A DNA stretch of 44,853 nucleotides from Acidobacteriota bacterium. GTDB lineage: Bacteria; Acidobacteriota; Blastocatellia; Pyrinomonadales; Pyrinomonadaceae. Made by a program: the position numbers and the translations under genes. Location: contig QHXQ01000055.1 of assembly GCA_003223935.1 (NCBI GenBank), positions 1-44,853 on the forward strand, read 5' to 3'. Positions 17,925 through 26,549 of this stretch are shown here, in pieces. Under the pieces are notes generated by a model. It saw nothing but the letters and a program-made list of their open reading frames with translations. It ran no database searches and had not been told where the DNA came from. The first letter of the stretch is position 1, and every line of letters begins with the position of its first letter.

Positions 17925-20900
17925 ATGAAGCACGTCCGATTGTTCCCCTCAATCAGCCTGCGACTGCTTGTCACATTCGCCACTACGTTCTGCTTAACGT
18001 TCGCCCTGCTGCCCGTCAGCAACGCACAGGACACCGTGACCGGTGCCTTCGAGGGCACGGTCACTAATAGCGACACGGGCGCGCCAATCGCGGGTGCCAC
18101 GGCGCTCATCATCAATCAACTGACGGGACAAACCTATCCCAAGACTTCGGACACCCGCGGGCGCTTCTATCAAGGGTTGTTAGCGCCGGGCGTCTATACG
18201 ATCAGAGTCTCGGCTTCGGGCTATGTAACGAAAGAGGTGCAGCAGAGATTATTCATCACTCGGACGGGCGAGGTGGTGCCGGTGCCGGTGGCGCTTGAGC
18301 CTGCGCCGCCGAGTGTGCAACCGACGCCCGCCCCGACCACGCCGACACCGGCCACCACGCCGCAAGGCACAGCCAGCCCGACGCCCACACCACAGCCTGC
18401 GCCCGCCCTCACAGAAGAAGAGACAGACATACGCGCACGCATTAACGCGACGGACGCGCGGCAAGGCGATTCGTTCACAGAGGAAGAAATCTCGATGCTC
18501 CCGCTCGGCGGGCGCACCGTCGTACGCTCGTTCGATGAGTTGGCGCTATTGTTGCCCGGCGTCGCGCCGCCGCCTCAGACCATGGGTGAAGTCACCGGCC
18601 CCGGCGTTGGCGCAGGCGTCGGCAGCGCCGGCCAATTTTCTGTCAATGGTCTGCGCTCAAGAGCTAATAACTTTACGGTTGATGGTTCGGACAATAACGA
18701 CGAGGACATCGGCGTGCGTCGGCAAGGGTTTGTTGCGTTGAACTCCCAGCCGATTGAGAGTGTGAAAGAGTATCAAGCGATCACTTCGCTTGCGCCCGCG
18801 CAGTTCGGTCGGAACATCGGCGCGCAAGTGAATGCGGTGTCGAAGTCGGGCGGCAGCGCGACGCACGGCACGTTCTATGGTTTCTTCAATTCAAGTCAGT
18901 TGAATGCGCGCAACGTGTTTGACACGGTGTTCGGCAACGGCGTGACGGCATTGCGCGCGGGCAACAATCAGCCCGTGCTCGTCGGCGACCGGCAGGACGC
19001 GACCGGCGCGATCACGAACCTGCGCCCTTTGACCGTGCGCAATCAGAGCGGCGGCGAAGATTCATTCACCTTCGGGCAAGCGGGCTTCGTGCTCGGCGGG
19101 CCGCTTGAAGACGCGCGCGGCCCAAATAAGCCGCCGCGCATGTTCTACTTCATCTCAGCCGAAGGCTACCTCAACAACGCGACGAAGGAAGAGAGCTTTG
19201 CTGTCCCGACGGTCGAGCAACGCGGCGCGTTCGGCACGGGCGCGACCGGCATCTTCTTCACACCGTTCGACACTGATCCGCAGGGCAACTTCCAACCCGC
19301 CTTCGCCTTCCCGACCTCTGCCGGCGGCGATGCCATCTTCAGTCTCTTCCCGTTTCCCAACAATCCGCAGGGCGTCTATGGGCGCAACACATTCACCGAA
19401 GTCTTGCCCGCGAGTGCGCAAGGCAAAGTCATCTCCGGCAAGTTCGATGCAACCTTCCAGCTCTTCGGGCGGCAACACTCTCTGACCAATCGTTATAACT
19501 ACACGGACGACTGGCGTTTCATTCCCGTCACCGGCGGCGCGCTCTTCTCCAGTCTTGAGCCGCGCATACGCACACAGAACAATTCTTTCTTCCTCGACAC
19601 CGAACTGTCGGGCGCGAACTCGACGCGTCCCATCTTTAATCAAGTGCGTCTGTCTTACGGGCGCACGCGGCTCAACTTTCAAGAGGTGCGCGATCCAAAT
19701 TTTGAACTTCCAAACACGCTCGTGCCCGGCGCACCGTTTCTCTTGAACGCACCGCTCCTCGAAAACTTCACGCTGCCCAATTTCAGCGGCCCGACGATTC
19801 AACCGAACACAGGCCCCATCATCTACTTCGCCCCGCCCGGTGTGACCGTGCAGAACGCTTCCATGCTCGGCCCGCTCGGTCAGACGCCGCGCCTCGGCTC
19901 CGTCGGGCAAGTCAGCATCGCGGGCTTCAGCCCGGTCGGCGTTGATGTCTTTAACTTCCCGCAGCGCCGCGTCAACAACACTTATCAAGTCGCTGATGAG
20001 TTGACGATGCGCGCGGGCCGGCACGCCTTCGTCTTCGGCGCAGACACGCGCCGCAGCGAACTCAATAGCGAACTCCCGCGCATCGCGCGCCCGCTCGTCA
20101 CCTTCTCCGGCGCGCCCGAACTCGACATCAACCCCGCCAATCCGAATGCACCGCTCACTTTCACCGGCCGCTTCTTCCGCCCTGAAACTTTCGCTGCTGC
20201 CTCCGCGCCGAGCGGCTTCTTCCAGACGCTCGCCTTGCACGGCGAGCAGAGTATTAACCTGCGCTTCGATCAACTCGACTTCTATGCGCAAGACACATTT
20301 CGTCTGCGCCCGACACTCACGCTCTCATACGGCTTGCGCTACGAATACAACACGCCGGTGCGCGAAGTGAATCGCAAGATCGAGAGCACGTTTAATGATC
20401 CCTTGCTCAGCTTCGTGCCCGGTCTGCAACGCTTCATCGGCGGACGCACGAGTATCTTCGCGCCCGACCGCAACAACTTCGCGCCGCGCGTCAGTCTCGC
20501 GTGGTCGCCCAATCTGTTCGGCCGCGACCGCCGCACCACCGTCATACGCGCCGGCTTCGGCATGTATTACGATCAGATACTCGGCGCCGTCGTCAGCCAA
20601 TCGCGCAACGTCTATCCAAGTTTCTTGACGGTCAACTTTGCCGGCGGCTTCAACAACCTCGTCGGCGATGCCTGCCCGCAACAGTTCTTCACGCGCTGCC
20701 CCTACGAGTTCATCAATCCGAGCAATCCGATACCGAACCTGCTTAGCCAGATACCGGGCTTGGTACAGTTGGTGCAGCCGGGCACGCTCAACACGGTCAA
20801 TCAATCGCTCTCATTCGCGCAGCTTGTGCGCATTATCAACTCGACCGTGCGCGGCACAAACATCATTCCGCCGATCAGCGGCTTCGGCGCGACGCTGCCC

Positions 20901-21947
20901 ACGCAACGCCTCGACATGCCGGAAGCGGAACAGTTCAGCTTTAGCTTCGATCAGCAGTTGAATCGCAACCTCGCGCTGACCGTCGCTTACGTCGGCACGC
21001 GCGGGCATAAGCTCCTGCGCTTCACCACGCCGAACCTCGGCCCGAACGCTTACAACGTACCGATCACTTTCAGCTTCTTGCCGCCCATCGGTGGCACGGT
21101 CATCGCCGCCGCACCGCAGTTCTTCGGCTTGACGCTGCCGCCTGGCTCGCGCATCTCGCCGACGGGTCAGAACCTCATCGGCGGCCGGCCCGCGCCCAAC
21201 GTCGGCACGATCTATCAGTTTGAGACTTCGGCCAACTCAAGATACAACGCATTGCAACTCCAACTGCACAGTCGGCTGCGCAGGCGTCTGCATTTGCAAG
21301 CCGCTTACACCTACTCGAAAGCGACCGACGATGTATCGGACGTGTTCGATCTCGCGGGCGCGGCGGCCTTGCCGCAAGACAGCTTCAACTTGGCAGCCGA
21401 GCGCGGGCCAGCTAATTTCGACGTGCGCCACCGCTTCGCTTACAACTTCATACTCGATCTGCCGTCGCTGGGCCGGCGCGGTGAACTTGTGCATTCGATC
21501 TTGGGCGGTTGGCAGTTGGCGAGTCTCGGCAGTTTCCAGACGGGTCAGCCCTTCACGGTCAACTCGATCTTCGACGTGAACCTCGACGGCAATCTGACTG
21601 ATCGCTTGAACACGACGAACGGCATCGTGGTCACGAGCAATCGCAGTCAGCCTCTGCGGCTGACAGTTGATCCGCAGACGTTGCTCGCGCCCATCGGACA
21701 GAATGGTCAAGTCGGGCGCAACAGTTTCCGCGCCGGCAACGTGCTCGATCTGAACGCGGCGCTCAGCCGAACCTTCAAACTGGGCGAGCAGACGGGCCTG
21801 AACTTCCGCATGGAGGTCTTCAACTTCATCAACCGCGCCAACTACGGCATCCCCGTCCGTCTGCTTGAAGCGCCCGGCTTCGGCACAGCGACCAACACTG
21901 TCACGTCCGCGCGTCGCATCCAGTTCTCTTTGAAGTTGTCGTTCTGA
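17925..21947 (+). CDS. Oar-like TonB-dependent outer-membrane receptor with N-terminal carboxypeptidase-regulatory domain
   Basis: 1340 residues from the ATG at 17925, which has GAGGA 5-6 nt upstream. A signal peptide ends near LLPVSNAQ. Next is a carboxypeptidase-regulatory-like Ig fold (about 36-118; FEGTVTNSDTGAPIAGATA). A Pro/Thr-rich linker of roughly 40 residues (PTPAPTTPTPATTP type) follows. The plug domain carries QFSVNGLRSRANNFTVDGSDNND and ESVKEYQ. A long beta-barrel follows, with many alternating aromatic strands and a C-terminal Phe (QFSLKLSF), the outer-membrane insertion signature. Relatives import large ligands or act in cell-surface interactions; the ligand is unknown. It is divergent from the giant secreted protein, which could be a surface partner. 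Confidence 0.9.
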   Translation: MKHVRLFPSISLRLLVTFATTFCLTFALLPVSNAQDTVTGAFEGTVTNSDTGAPIAGATALIINQLTGQTYPKTSDTRGRFYQGLLAPGVYTIRVSASGYVTKEVQQRLFITRTGEVVPVPVALEPAPPSVQPTPAPTTPTPATTPQGTASPTPTPQPAPALTEEETDIRARINATDARQGDSFTEEEISMLPLGGRTVVRSFDELALLLPGVAPPPQTMGEVTGPGVGAGVGSAGQFSVNGLRSRANNFTVDGSDNNDEDIGVRRQGFVALNSQPIESVKEYQAITSLAPAQFGRNIGAQVNAVSKSGGSATHGTFYGFFNSSQLNARNVFDTVFGNGVTALRAGNNQPVLVGDRQDATGAITNLRPLTVRNQSGGEDSFTFGQAGFVLGGPLEDARGPNKPPRMFYFISAEGYLNNATKEESFAVPTVEQRGAFGTGATGIFFTPFDTDPQGNFQPAFAFPTSAGGDAIFSLFPFPNNPQGVYGRNTFTEVLPASAQGKVISGKFDATFQLFGRQHSLTNRYNYTDDWRFIPVTGGALFSSLEPRIRTQNNSFFLDTELSGANSTRPIFNQVRLSYGRTRLNFQEVRDPNFELPNTLVPGAPFLLNAPLLENFTLPNFSGPTIQPNTGPIIYFAPPGVTVQNASMLGPLGQTPRLGSVGQVSIAGFSPVGVDVFNFPQRRVNNTYQVADELTMRAGRHAFVFGADTRRSELNSELPRIARPLVTFSGAPELDINPANPNAPLTFTGRFFRPETFAAASAPSGFFQTLALHGEQSINLRFDQLDFYAQDTFRLRPTLTLSYGLRYEYNTPVREVNRKIESTFNDPLLSFVPGLQRFIGGRTSIFAPDRNNFAPRVSLAWSPNLFGRDRRTTVIRAGFGMYYDQILGAVVSQSRNVYPSFLTVNFAGGFNNLVGDACPQQFFTRCPYEFINPSNPIPNLLSQIPGLVQLVQPGTLNTVNQSLSFAQLVRIINSTVRGTNIIPPISGFGATLPTQRLDMPEAEQFSFSFDQQLNRNLALTVAYVGTRGHKLLRFTTPNLGPNAYNVPITFSFLPPIGGTVIAAAPQFFGLTLPPGSRISPTGQNLIGGRPAPNVGTIYQFETSANSRYNALQLQLHSRLRRRLHLQAAYTYSKATDDVSDVFDLAGAAALPQDSFNLAAERGPANFDVRHRFAYNFILDLPSLGRRGELVHSILGGWQLASLGSFQTGQPFTVNSIFDVNLDGNLTDRLNTTNGIVVTSNRSQPLRLTVDPQTLLAPIGQNGQVGRNSFRAGNVLDLNAALSRTFKLGEQTGLNFRMEVFNFINRANYGIPVRLLEAPGFGTATNTVTSARRIQFSLKLSF

Positions 21948-21955
21948 AAAGAAAT

Positions 21956-22037
21956 AACCACGAAAAGACATGAAGCAACACGAAGAAGATCAGAAAGCTG
22001 ATCCTCATTTCGTGCCGCTTCATGTCTTTTCGTGGTT
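21956..22037. repeat. Long imperfect inverted repeat between converging genes
   Basis: The outer arms 21956-21975 and 22018-22037 are perfectly complementary over 20 bp. The interior also pairs, ending in a GATCAG-aaag-CTGATC tip (21988-22003). It starts just after the receptor stop and ends just before the stop of the WD40-caspase gene at 22066, so it may act as a two-way terminator-like structure. Confidence 0.85.
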
Positions 22038-22065
22038 AAACTTCTATTGCTTTACGAGCCGTTGG

Positions 22066-25000
22066 TTAATTTCTCGACTGCGCTTGTGCCCCGCTGATTT
22101 TAGTGACGACGAGTGGGCGCGCGGCCAACTCGCGGCGATAGAAGACGCGCGGGCGTTGCAGGCTGCGATTGTTCGGATCGGCGATCTTCTGTTCGCCGTC
22201 CACTACTGCGAGTTCGCTGCCCAAGCCGCGCGCGGCACGCATCTTCTCAAGCTGCATCTGCGGCACGCGCGCCGTCGCGTAGTCGAGCCACTCGCCCATG
22301 ACCACTTGGCCATCGTGCGGGCTATCGTCTGCCGCGCCTTGACTGAGGCCCTGCACGACGAGCGCGTAAGTCAAAAGCCCGTGACCGAGTTGCGCCACCT
22401 CCTGCGCCGCTTGATAGCCTTGCGCGGCGGTCAGGATGAACATGCCCTTCTCGTAAGCAAGTTGCGCGAGGCCCTTAGAGTTCATCGGCCCCAGCCGCTT
22501 GTCTTCTGATTCGAGTGCCTGCCCGGAGTTGCAGGCATCAACCACCAACACGACCTGCGCTGCGTCAATCCCGTCGAGCGCCGCTTCGAGTTCACGATCT
22601 GAGAGACAATGCTCCAGCATGCGATTCAAGCTCTCTTGATCAATTGACGTGCGCTCGCCGTTGTAGCCGAGGTCGTGGACGATCAAGTAGAAACGCGGCG
22701 GCACGGCCAAACCGTGACCGGCGTAGAAGAAGATGACCGTATCTTCGGGCTGCGCGGGTTTGAGTTTGGCGAGCGTGGCGGGCGCGTCTGCCGGCAAGGG
22801 CGACTGGTCGCCAGCGAGCCGCTTGATCGCGAGCAGCATGTTGGCTTTGGTCGAATCTTTGTTTGTGAGGCCGACGACTTCGATGTCGGCGAAAGAGTCA
22901 ATGCGCGCTTGTGCGCGGCGTACCTCTTCGCCGAACGTGTTTGCGTCGGCGACGGCGTAGCGCAGATTGAAGCGCGGGTTGGCGTACTGGTTGATGCCGA
23001 AGGTCACAATGTAGGCCGTGCCCTGTCGCTTCAAACTCGCGGCGCCAGTCAAGATCAATTCGGCGTTCGCGCTCTTCACGTTGTCGTGATTGAATGCGTA
23101 AGCCATCAACTCGTTCTCGCCCGCGACAACGGGCACGGTCGTCTCGATGACGCTCCGGCCGCTTTTATCTTTAACCACGTCGCCGCGCCACAGCTTCACG
23201 AGCGAGCCGTTGCGGAACAGGCGCAGGTCTTGCGCGCCGCTCCCTTCCGTGTGTTTCTGATCGGGCGGTGCTTCCGCGACTTCGATCCGCAAGTTGACCT
23301 CGCGCGTCGTGACGTTGCCGCTTAAATCTCTACCGCTTGCGAGTTCCAGAGAGACTTGCGGTTGTCGCCTGTCACGCAAAGTGATCTCCTGTGGCGCACG
23401 CGGGCGCTTGTCCGCGAAGATGTCTGCCAAGAGACCCGGATAGTAGAACTCATTGAAGTAGGCTTCGACGGGGCGGACGTTGAACGTCTGGCGCTCGAAG
23501 CGCCAGAGGATTTGATTCCAAGCTTCGGGCGCGCCGTCGAATAGCCCGTCGGGCGAGACGACGAGCCAGTTGTTGCTCTCGTTGAACGAGATGAGCGTAG
23601 CGATTAGTTCACCCGTCGTCGCAGACCAGAGGCGCGTGCTACCGTCTTCGCTCGCGGACGTGAGCCATTCTCCGTTCGGGCTGAAGGCAAGACCGTTGAC
23701 CGCGTCCGTGTGGCCGCTCAGAGTTTGCGCGTTCGTCGCGTTGGTCAAATCCCAGAAGCCGAGCCGGCCGCGCAGATCGCCTGCGACGAAGCGCTTGCCA
23801 TCGGGACTGAAAGCAACGGATGAGAAACCGTCCGCGCCCGCAAACGTTTGCAACTCGCGCCCGCTCGCCGCATCCCAAAACTTGACCGACTTGTCTGCGC
23901 TCGCAGACGCAAGCACCTGTCCATCAGGACTGAAGGCGACCGCGAAGACTATGCCGTTATGCCCTGTGAGTGTGCGCGCTTCGCTGCCCGTCGTCGCATC
24001 CCAAACTTTGATCGTCTTATCTGCGCTCGCAGAGGCGAGCCAGCGACCATCTGGAGAGAAAGCGACCGATTGCACTTCGGCGGTGTGGCCCGCAAAGGTG
24101 CGCACCTCTTTGCCCGTGTCCACGTCCCACAGCTTGATCGTATGATCGTTGCTCGCGGAAGCGAGTTGGCCGAGCGGATTGAAGGCGAGTGCGTTGACGC
24201 TCTCGGTGTGGCCGTCGAGCCGGCGCAGTTCGCGCCCCGTGAAGACATCATAGAGTTTGATCGCGCCGCTCAAGCCCCCGGCCGCGAGCACTTTTGAATC
24301 AGGACTGAAGGCGAGCGTGGTGATAAAACCGATCTGCGCTTCGGTGCTCTGCACTTCGCGCCCGGTCGCCGTCTCCCAAAGTCTGATTGTGTTGTCCTTG
24401 CTGCCTGAGGCGAACCACTTCTTATCGTCGCTGAACGCCGTCGCATAGACGCCGCTTGAGTGCGTCGCCAACACACGCGCACTTATCGCGCCCGTGCGGC
24501 CGATGTCGCGCAAGAGCACGTTCTTGTCGCCGCTGCTTGATGCGATGGTACGCGCGTCCGCGCTGAACGCGGCGGCGATCTGCGTCTCGATGCTGTCGGC
24601 TTCCGTGATCGCCTGCGTCTCGCGGCCCGACTCCGCATCCCAAACTTTCACCGTGCGATGATCTTCACTCGCCGAGAGCAGCGTGCGCCCGTCCGCGTTG
24701 AACGCGACGGCGAGTATGCTGCTCGCATGCCCCGTGAGGGCGCGCAACTCTTTGCCTTTGCTTACATCCCAAAGCTTGATCGACTTATCGTTGCCGCCCG
24801 ACGCGAGCCGCTTGCCGTCGTGGCTGAAAGCGAGCGCGCGCACGCGATCCGTATGCCCTGTGAGGGCACGCACAAGTTGGCCCGTTGTCACGTCCCAAAG
24901 CCTGACGCTCGTGTCGCGCCCGCCCGAAGCAAGCAGCTTACCGTCGGGGCTGAAAGCGAGACAGAGCACAGTGCCCGTGTGGCCCGTCAGCGTCTTTGCC

Positions 25001-25626
25001 GCTTGCCCGCTCGTTGTGTCGTAGAGCAACACCGCGCCGTCTGCGTTGGCTGCGGCGAGCAGATGCGCGTCGGGACTGAAGGCGACGGCATTGACGACAG
25101 CGCCGCCCGTGAGACTCTTCAACTCGCGCCCCGTTGCGACATCCCAAACTTTGATCGTGCCGTCAATCGAAGCCGACGCGAGCATGTTACCGTCCGCGCT
25201 GAAAGCGACGGCCTTGATCCAAGCCGTGTGCCCGACGAGTTTGCGCAATTCGCGCCCGGTCGCCGTCTCCCACAAGCGGACGGTTGCGTCCTTGCTGCTC
25301 GATGCGAACAGATGTCCGTCGGGGCTGAAGGCGAGGCCGTCCACGCGCAAGGCGTGACCTGTCTGCATGACGAGTTCGGGGCGCGCTTCCTTGCCCGACG
25401 CGGCGGCCGGCTCGCTGCCCTCAGGTGTCGGCGCAGGCGTCGCGCCGAGCTTGAGACCGCGTTCGCCTTGCCCGATCTTCGGCGGCTGCGTCTGCGCTGA
25501 CTGGTTCCAAGCCAGCGCGAAAAGCAGCAGACAGCAGAGCGTGAACGGGATGGCAAGGCGCGCGATAGGAAAACTTTTACGTTTGCTCTGTTTCGGCAGT
25601 GGGGGATGCTTCATATATTTGTTCAT
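22066..25626 (-). CDS. WD40-repeat protein with C-terminal caspase (peptidase C14) domain
   Basis: 1186 residues. An N-terminal segment at about 20-40 (RLAIPFTLCCLLLFALAW) is a signal anchor or signal peptide. I count 14 WD40 repeats (about residues 80-690) of the form SPDGxxLASxSxDxTIKLWD, enough for two seven-bladed propellers. A spacer follows with FDGAPEAWNQILWRFE, then a beta-rich region. The caspase fold carries the catalytic His in IFFYAGHG (about 969) and Cys in VLVVDACNSG (about 1029), spaced as in C14 proteases. Such fusions are thought to be regulated proteases in signalling, defence or cell death. The propellers would bind a partner and the caspase would cleave after activation, probably outside the inner membrane. 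It sits alone between convergent neighbours. Confidence 0.9.
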   Translation of the reverse strand: MNKYMKHPPLPKQSKRKSFPIARLAIPFTLCCLLLFALAWNQSAQTQPPKIGQGERGLKLGATPAPTPEGSEPAAASGKEARPELVMQTGHALRVDGLAFSPDGHLFASSSKDATVRLWETATGRELRKLVGHTAWIKAVAFSADGNMLASASIDGTIKVWDVATGRELKSLTGGAVVNAVAFSPDAHLLAAANADGAVLLYDTTSGQAAKTLTGHTGTVLCLAFSPDGKLLASGGRDTSVRLWDVTTGQLVRALTGHTDRVRALAFSHDGKRLASGGNDKSIKLWDVSKGKELRALTGHASSILAVAFNADGRTLLSASEDHRTVKVWDAESGRETQAITEADSIETQIAAAFSADARTIASSSGDKNVLLRDIGRTGAISARVLATHSSGVYATAFSDDKKWFASGSKDNTIRLWETATGREVQSTEAQIGFITTLAFSPDSKVLAAGGLSGAIKLYDVFTGRELRRLDGHTESVNALAFNPLGQLASASNDHTIKLWDVDTGKEVRTFAGHTAEVQSVAFSPDGRWLASASADKTIKVWDATTGSEARTLTGHNGIVFAVAFSPDGQVLASASADKSVKFWDAASGRELQTFAGADGFSSVAFSPDGKRFVAGDLRGRLGFWDLTNATNAQTLSGHTDAVNGLAFSPNGEWLTSASEDGSTRLWSATTGELIATLISFNESNNWLVVSPDGLFDGAPEAWNQILWRFERQTFNVRPVEAYFNEFYYPGLLADIFADKRPRAPQEITLRDRRQPQVSLELASGRDLSGNVTTREVNLRIEVAEAPPDQKHTEGSGAQDLRLFRNGSLVKLWRGDVVKDKSGRSVIETTVPVVAGENELMAYAFNHDNVKSANAELILTGAASLKRQGTAYIVTFGINQYANPRFNLRYAVADANTFGEEVRRAQARIDSFADIEVVGLTNKDSTKANMLLAIKRLAGDQSPLPADAPATLAKLKPAQPEDTVIFFYAGHGLAVPPRFYLIVHDLGYNGERTSIDQESLNRMLEHCLSDRELEAALDGIDAAQVVLVVDACNSGQALESEDKRLGPMNSKGLAQLAYEKGMFILTAAQGYQAAQEVAQLGHGLLTYALVVQGLSQGAADDSPHDGQVVMGEWLDYATARVPQMQLEKMRAARGLGSELAVVDGEQKIADPNNRSLQRPRVFYRRELAARPLVVTKISGAQAQSRN

Positions 25627-25806
25627 GGTGGTTAATTACGGACAACAGACAAGCGTTGGCTTTAGCATAACGGCGTGACTCGGTCGGGCGACGGCCGCGC
25701 ACGAGATGAGAGACGCAACAGACTCGACGCGCGCCGGCCGATACTGAAGCGCAGGTGTGATGGGAAGCTAGGGCAAATCAAGCGAGGTGTCAAGATGGGT
25801 TGGGCA

Positions 25807-25847
25807 GAAAAAATAAAGCCGGACGGGGCCGCGCCCCGTCCGGCTTT
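25807..25847 (-). terminator. Rho-independent terminator after the PilZ gene
   Basis: A perfect 15-bp stem (25815-25829 with 25833-25847, loop 3 nt) is followed on the minus strand by A then a run of T residues (25814-25808). It lies about 38 nt after the PilZ stop, so it terminates that gene before the WD40-caspase promoter region. Confidence 0.9.
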
Positions 25848-25884
25848 GCTCAAGCTAGGCGTATGACGATGAGCTTTCAGGTCG

Positions 25885-26337
25885 TCATGCGCTGCGTTTG
25901 TCTGTGAGCGCGCTTAAGAATTGTTCGTAACGCCGTTCGTCGTGTTCGCTCATGCGCGTGATGCGCGCGCCGACGAGATAACAAGCGCGTCCTGTTTCGT
26001 CAACCAACGATTCTGAGCGGACAGTCTCAGCGTGTACGACGATGATGCCGCCCGGCAGACACAGGACGATGCGCAACGGATAACCGGGCACGTCAATGCG
26101 CTCGTTGCCCAGACTCAGCCAAGGGAGCACGAGCGACAAACCAGACTCGCTCACGTCGCGTGTGCGCCCAAGGATCGGCTGCGGATAGTGTTCCGCCTCC
26201 GGGTCAATGCGCTCATTCGGCATCGAGACGCCGACCGGCAGACGTGCTTCACAGACAACTTGATAACGCCTCGCTCTCAGTTGCCCACCGAACAGACTGG
26301 CGAGCCGCTCCTCAAGCGTGTGCAGAACTTGGGCCAT
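25885..26337 (-). CDS. PilZ-domain protein
   Basis: 150 residues. The cyclic-di-GMP-binding pattern is visible as RARRYQV (the RxxxR element, about 22-28) followed by DVSESGL (the D/N-x-S-x-x-G element, about 62). PilZ beta-barrel strands follow, with a final helix EHDERRYEQFLSAL. A short helix with KVLHTLEERLASLFG-type character precedes the domain. PilZ proteins read cyclic-di-GMP and regulate motility, exopolysaccharide or surface behaviour, usually through a partner. It is a single-gene unit with its own terminator downstream, and its targets are not indicated by neighbours. Confidence 0.85.
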   Translation of the reverse strand: MAQVLHTLEERLASLFGGQLRARRYQVVCEARLPVGVSMPNERIDPEAEHYPQPILGRTRDVSESGLSLVLPWLSLGNERIDVPGYPLRIVLCLPGGIIVVHAETVRSESLVDETGRACYLVGARITRMSEHDERRYEQFLSALTDKRSA

Positions 26338-26465
26338 GATCTATCTTCCTCTTTTCCGGCAAGTGTGCGTTGCGAGGCAAGGCGAGCCAGAGTTTATGCG
26401 GTCAAACGCGTGGCTTGACCTATTACTAGATAAACAAAAAAGGTGCGATTAAGTCAATGGGAAAA

Positions 26466-26545
26466 CAGTGGACAGTGGTCGGTGGTCAGTGATCAGTAAA
26501 AACCTTTTCTTTAACTGATCACTGACCACCGACCACTGTCCACTG
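26466..26545. repeat. Perfect 32-bp inverted repeat of cagtgg/ggtcagt words after the SSADH gene
   Basis: The arms 26466-26497 and 26514-26545 are exactly complementary over 32 bp, with a 16-nt A/T-rich loop. Each arm is made of short overlapping near-repeats (cagtgg, cagtggtc, ggtggtcagt). It begins 5 nt after the stop of the aldehyde dehydrogenase gene on the minus strand. It may form a terminator-like hairpin or be a mobile REP-type element. Confidence 0.92.
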
Positions 26546-26549
26546 CTCT

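Noticed and set aside
19155..20291. 378-codon open frame antisense to the TonB-dependent receptor
   Set aside because: It is a shadow of the GC-rich receptor gene, Glu/Arg/Ala-rich with no domain or ribosome-binding site.
24658..25500. 280-codon plus-strand frame over the WD40 region
   Set aside because: Its apparent repeats merely mirror the WD40 repeats on the other strand.
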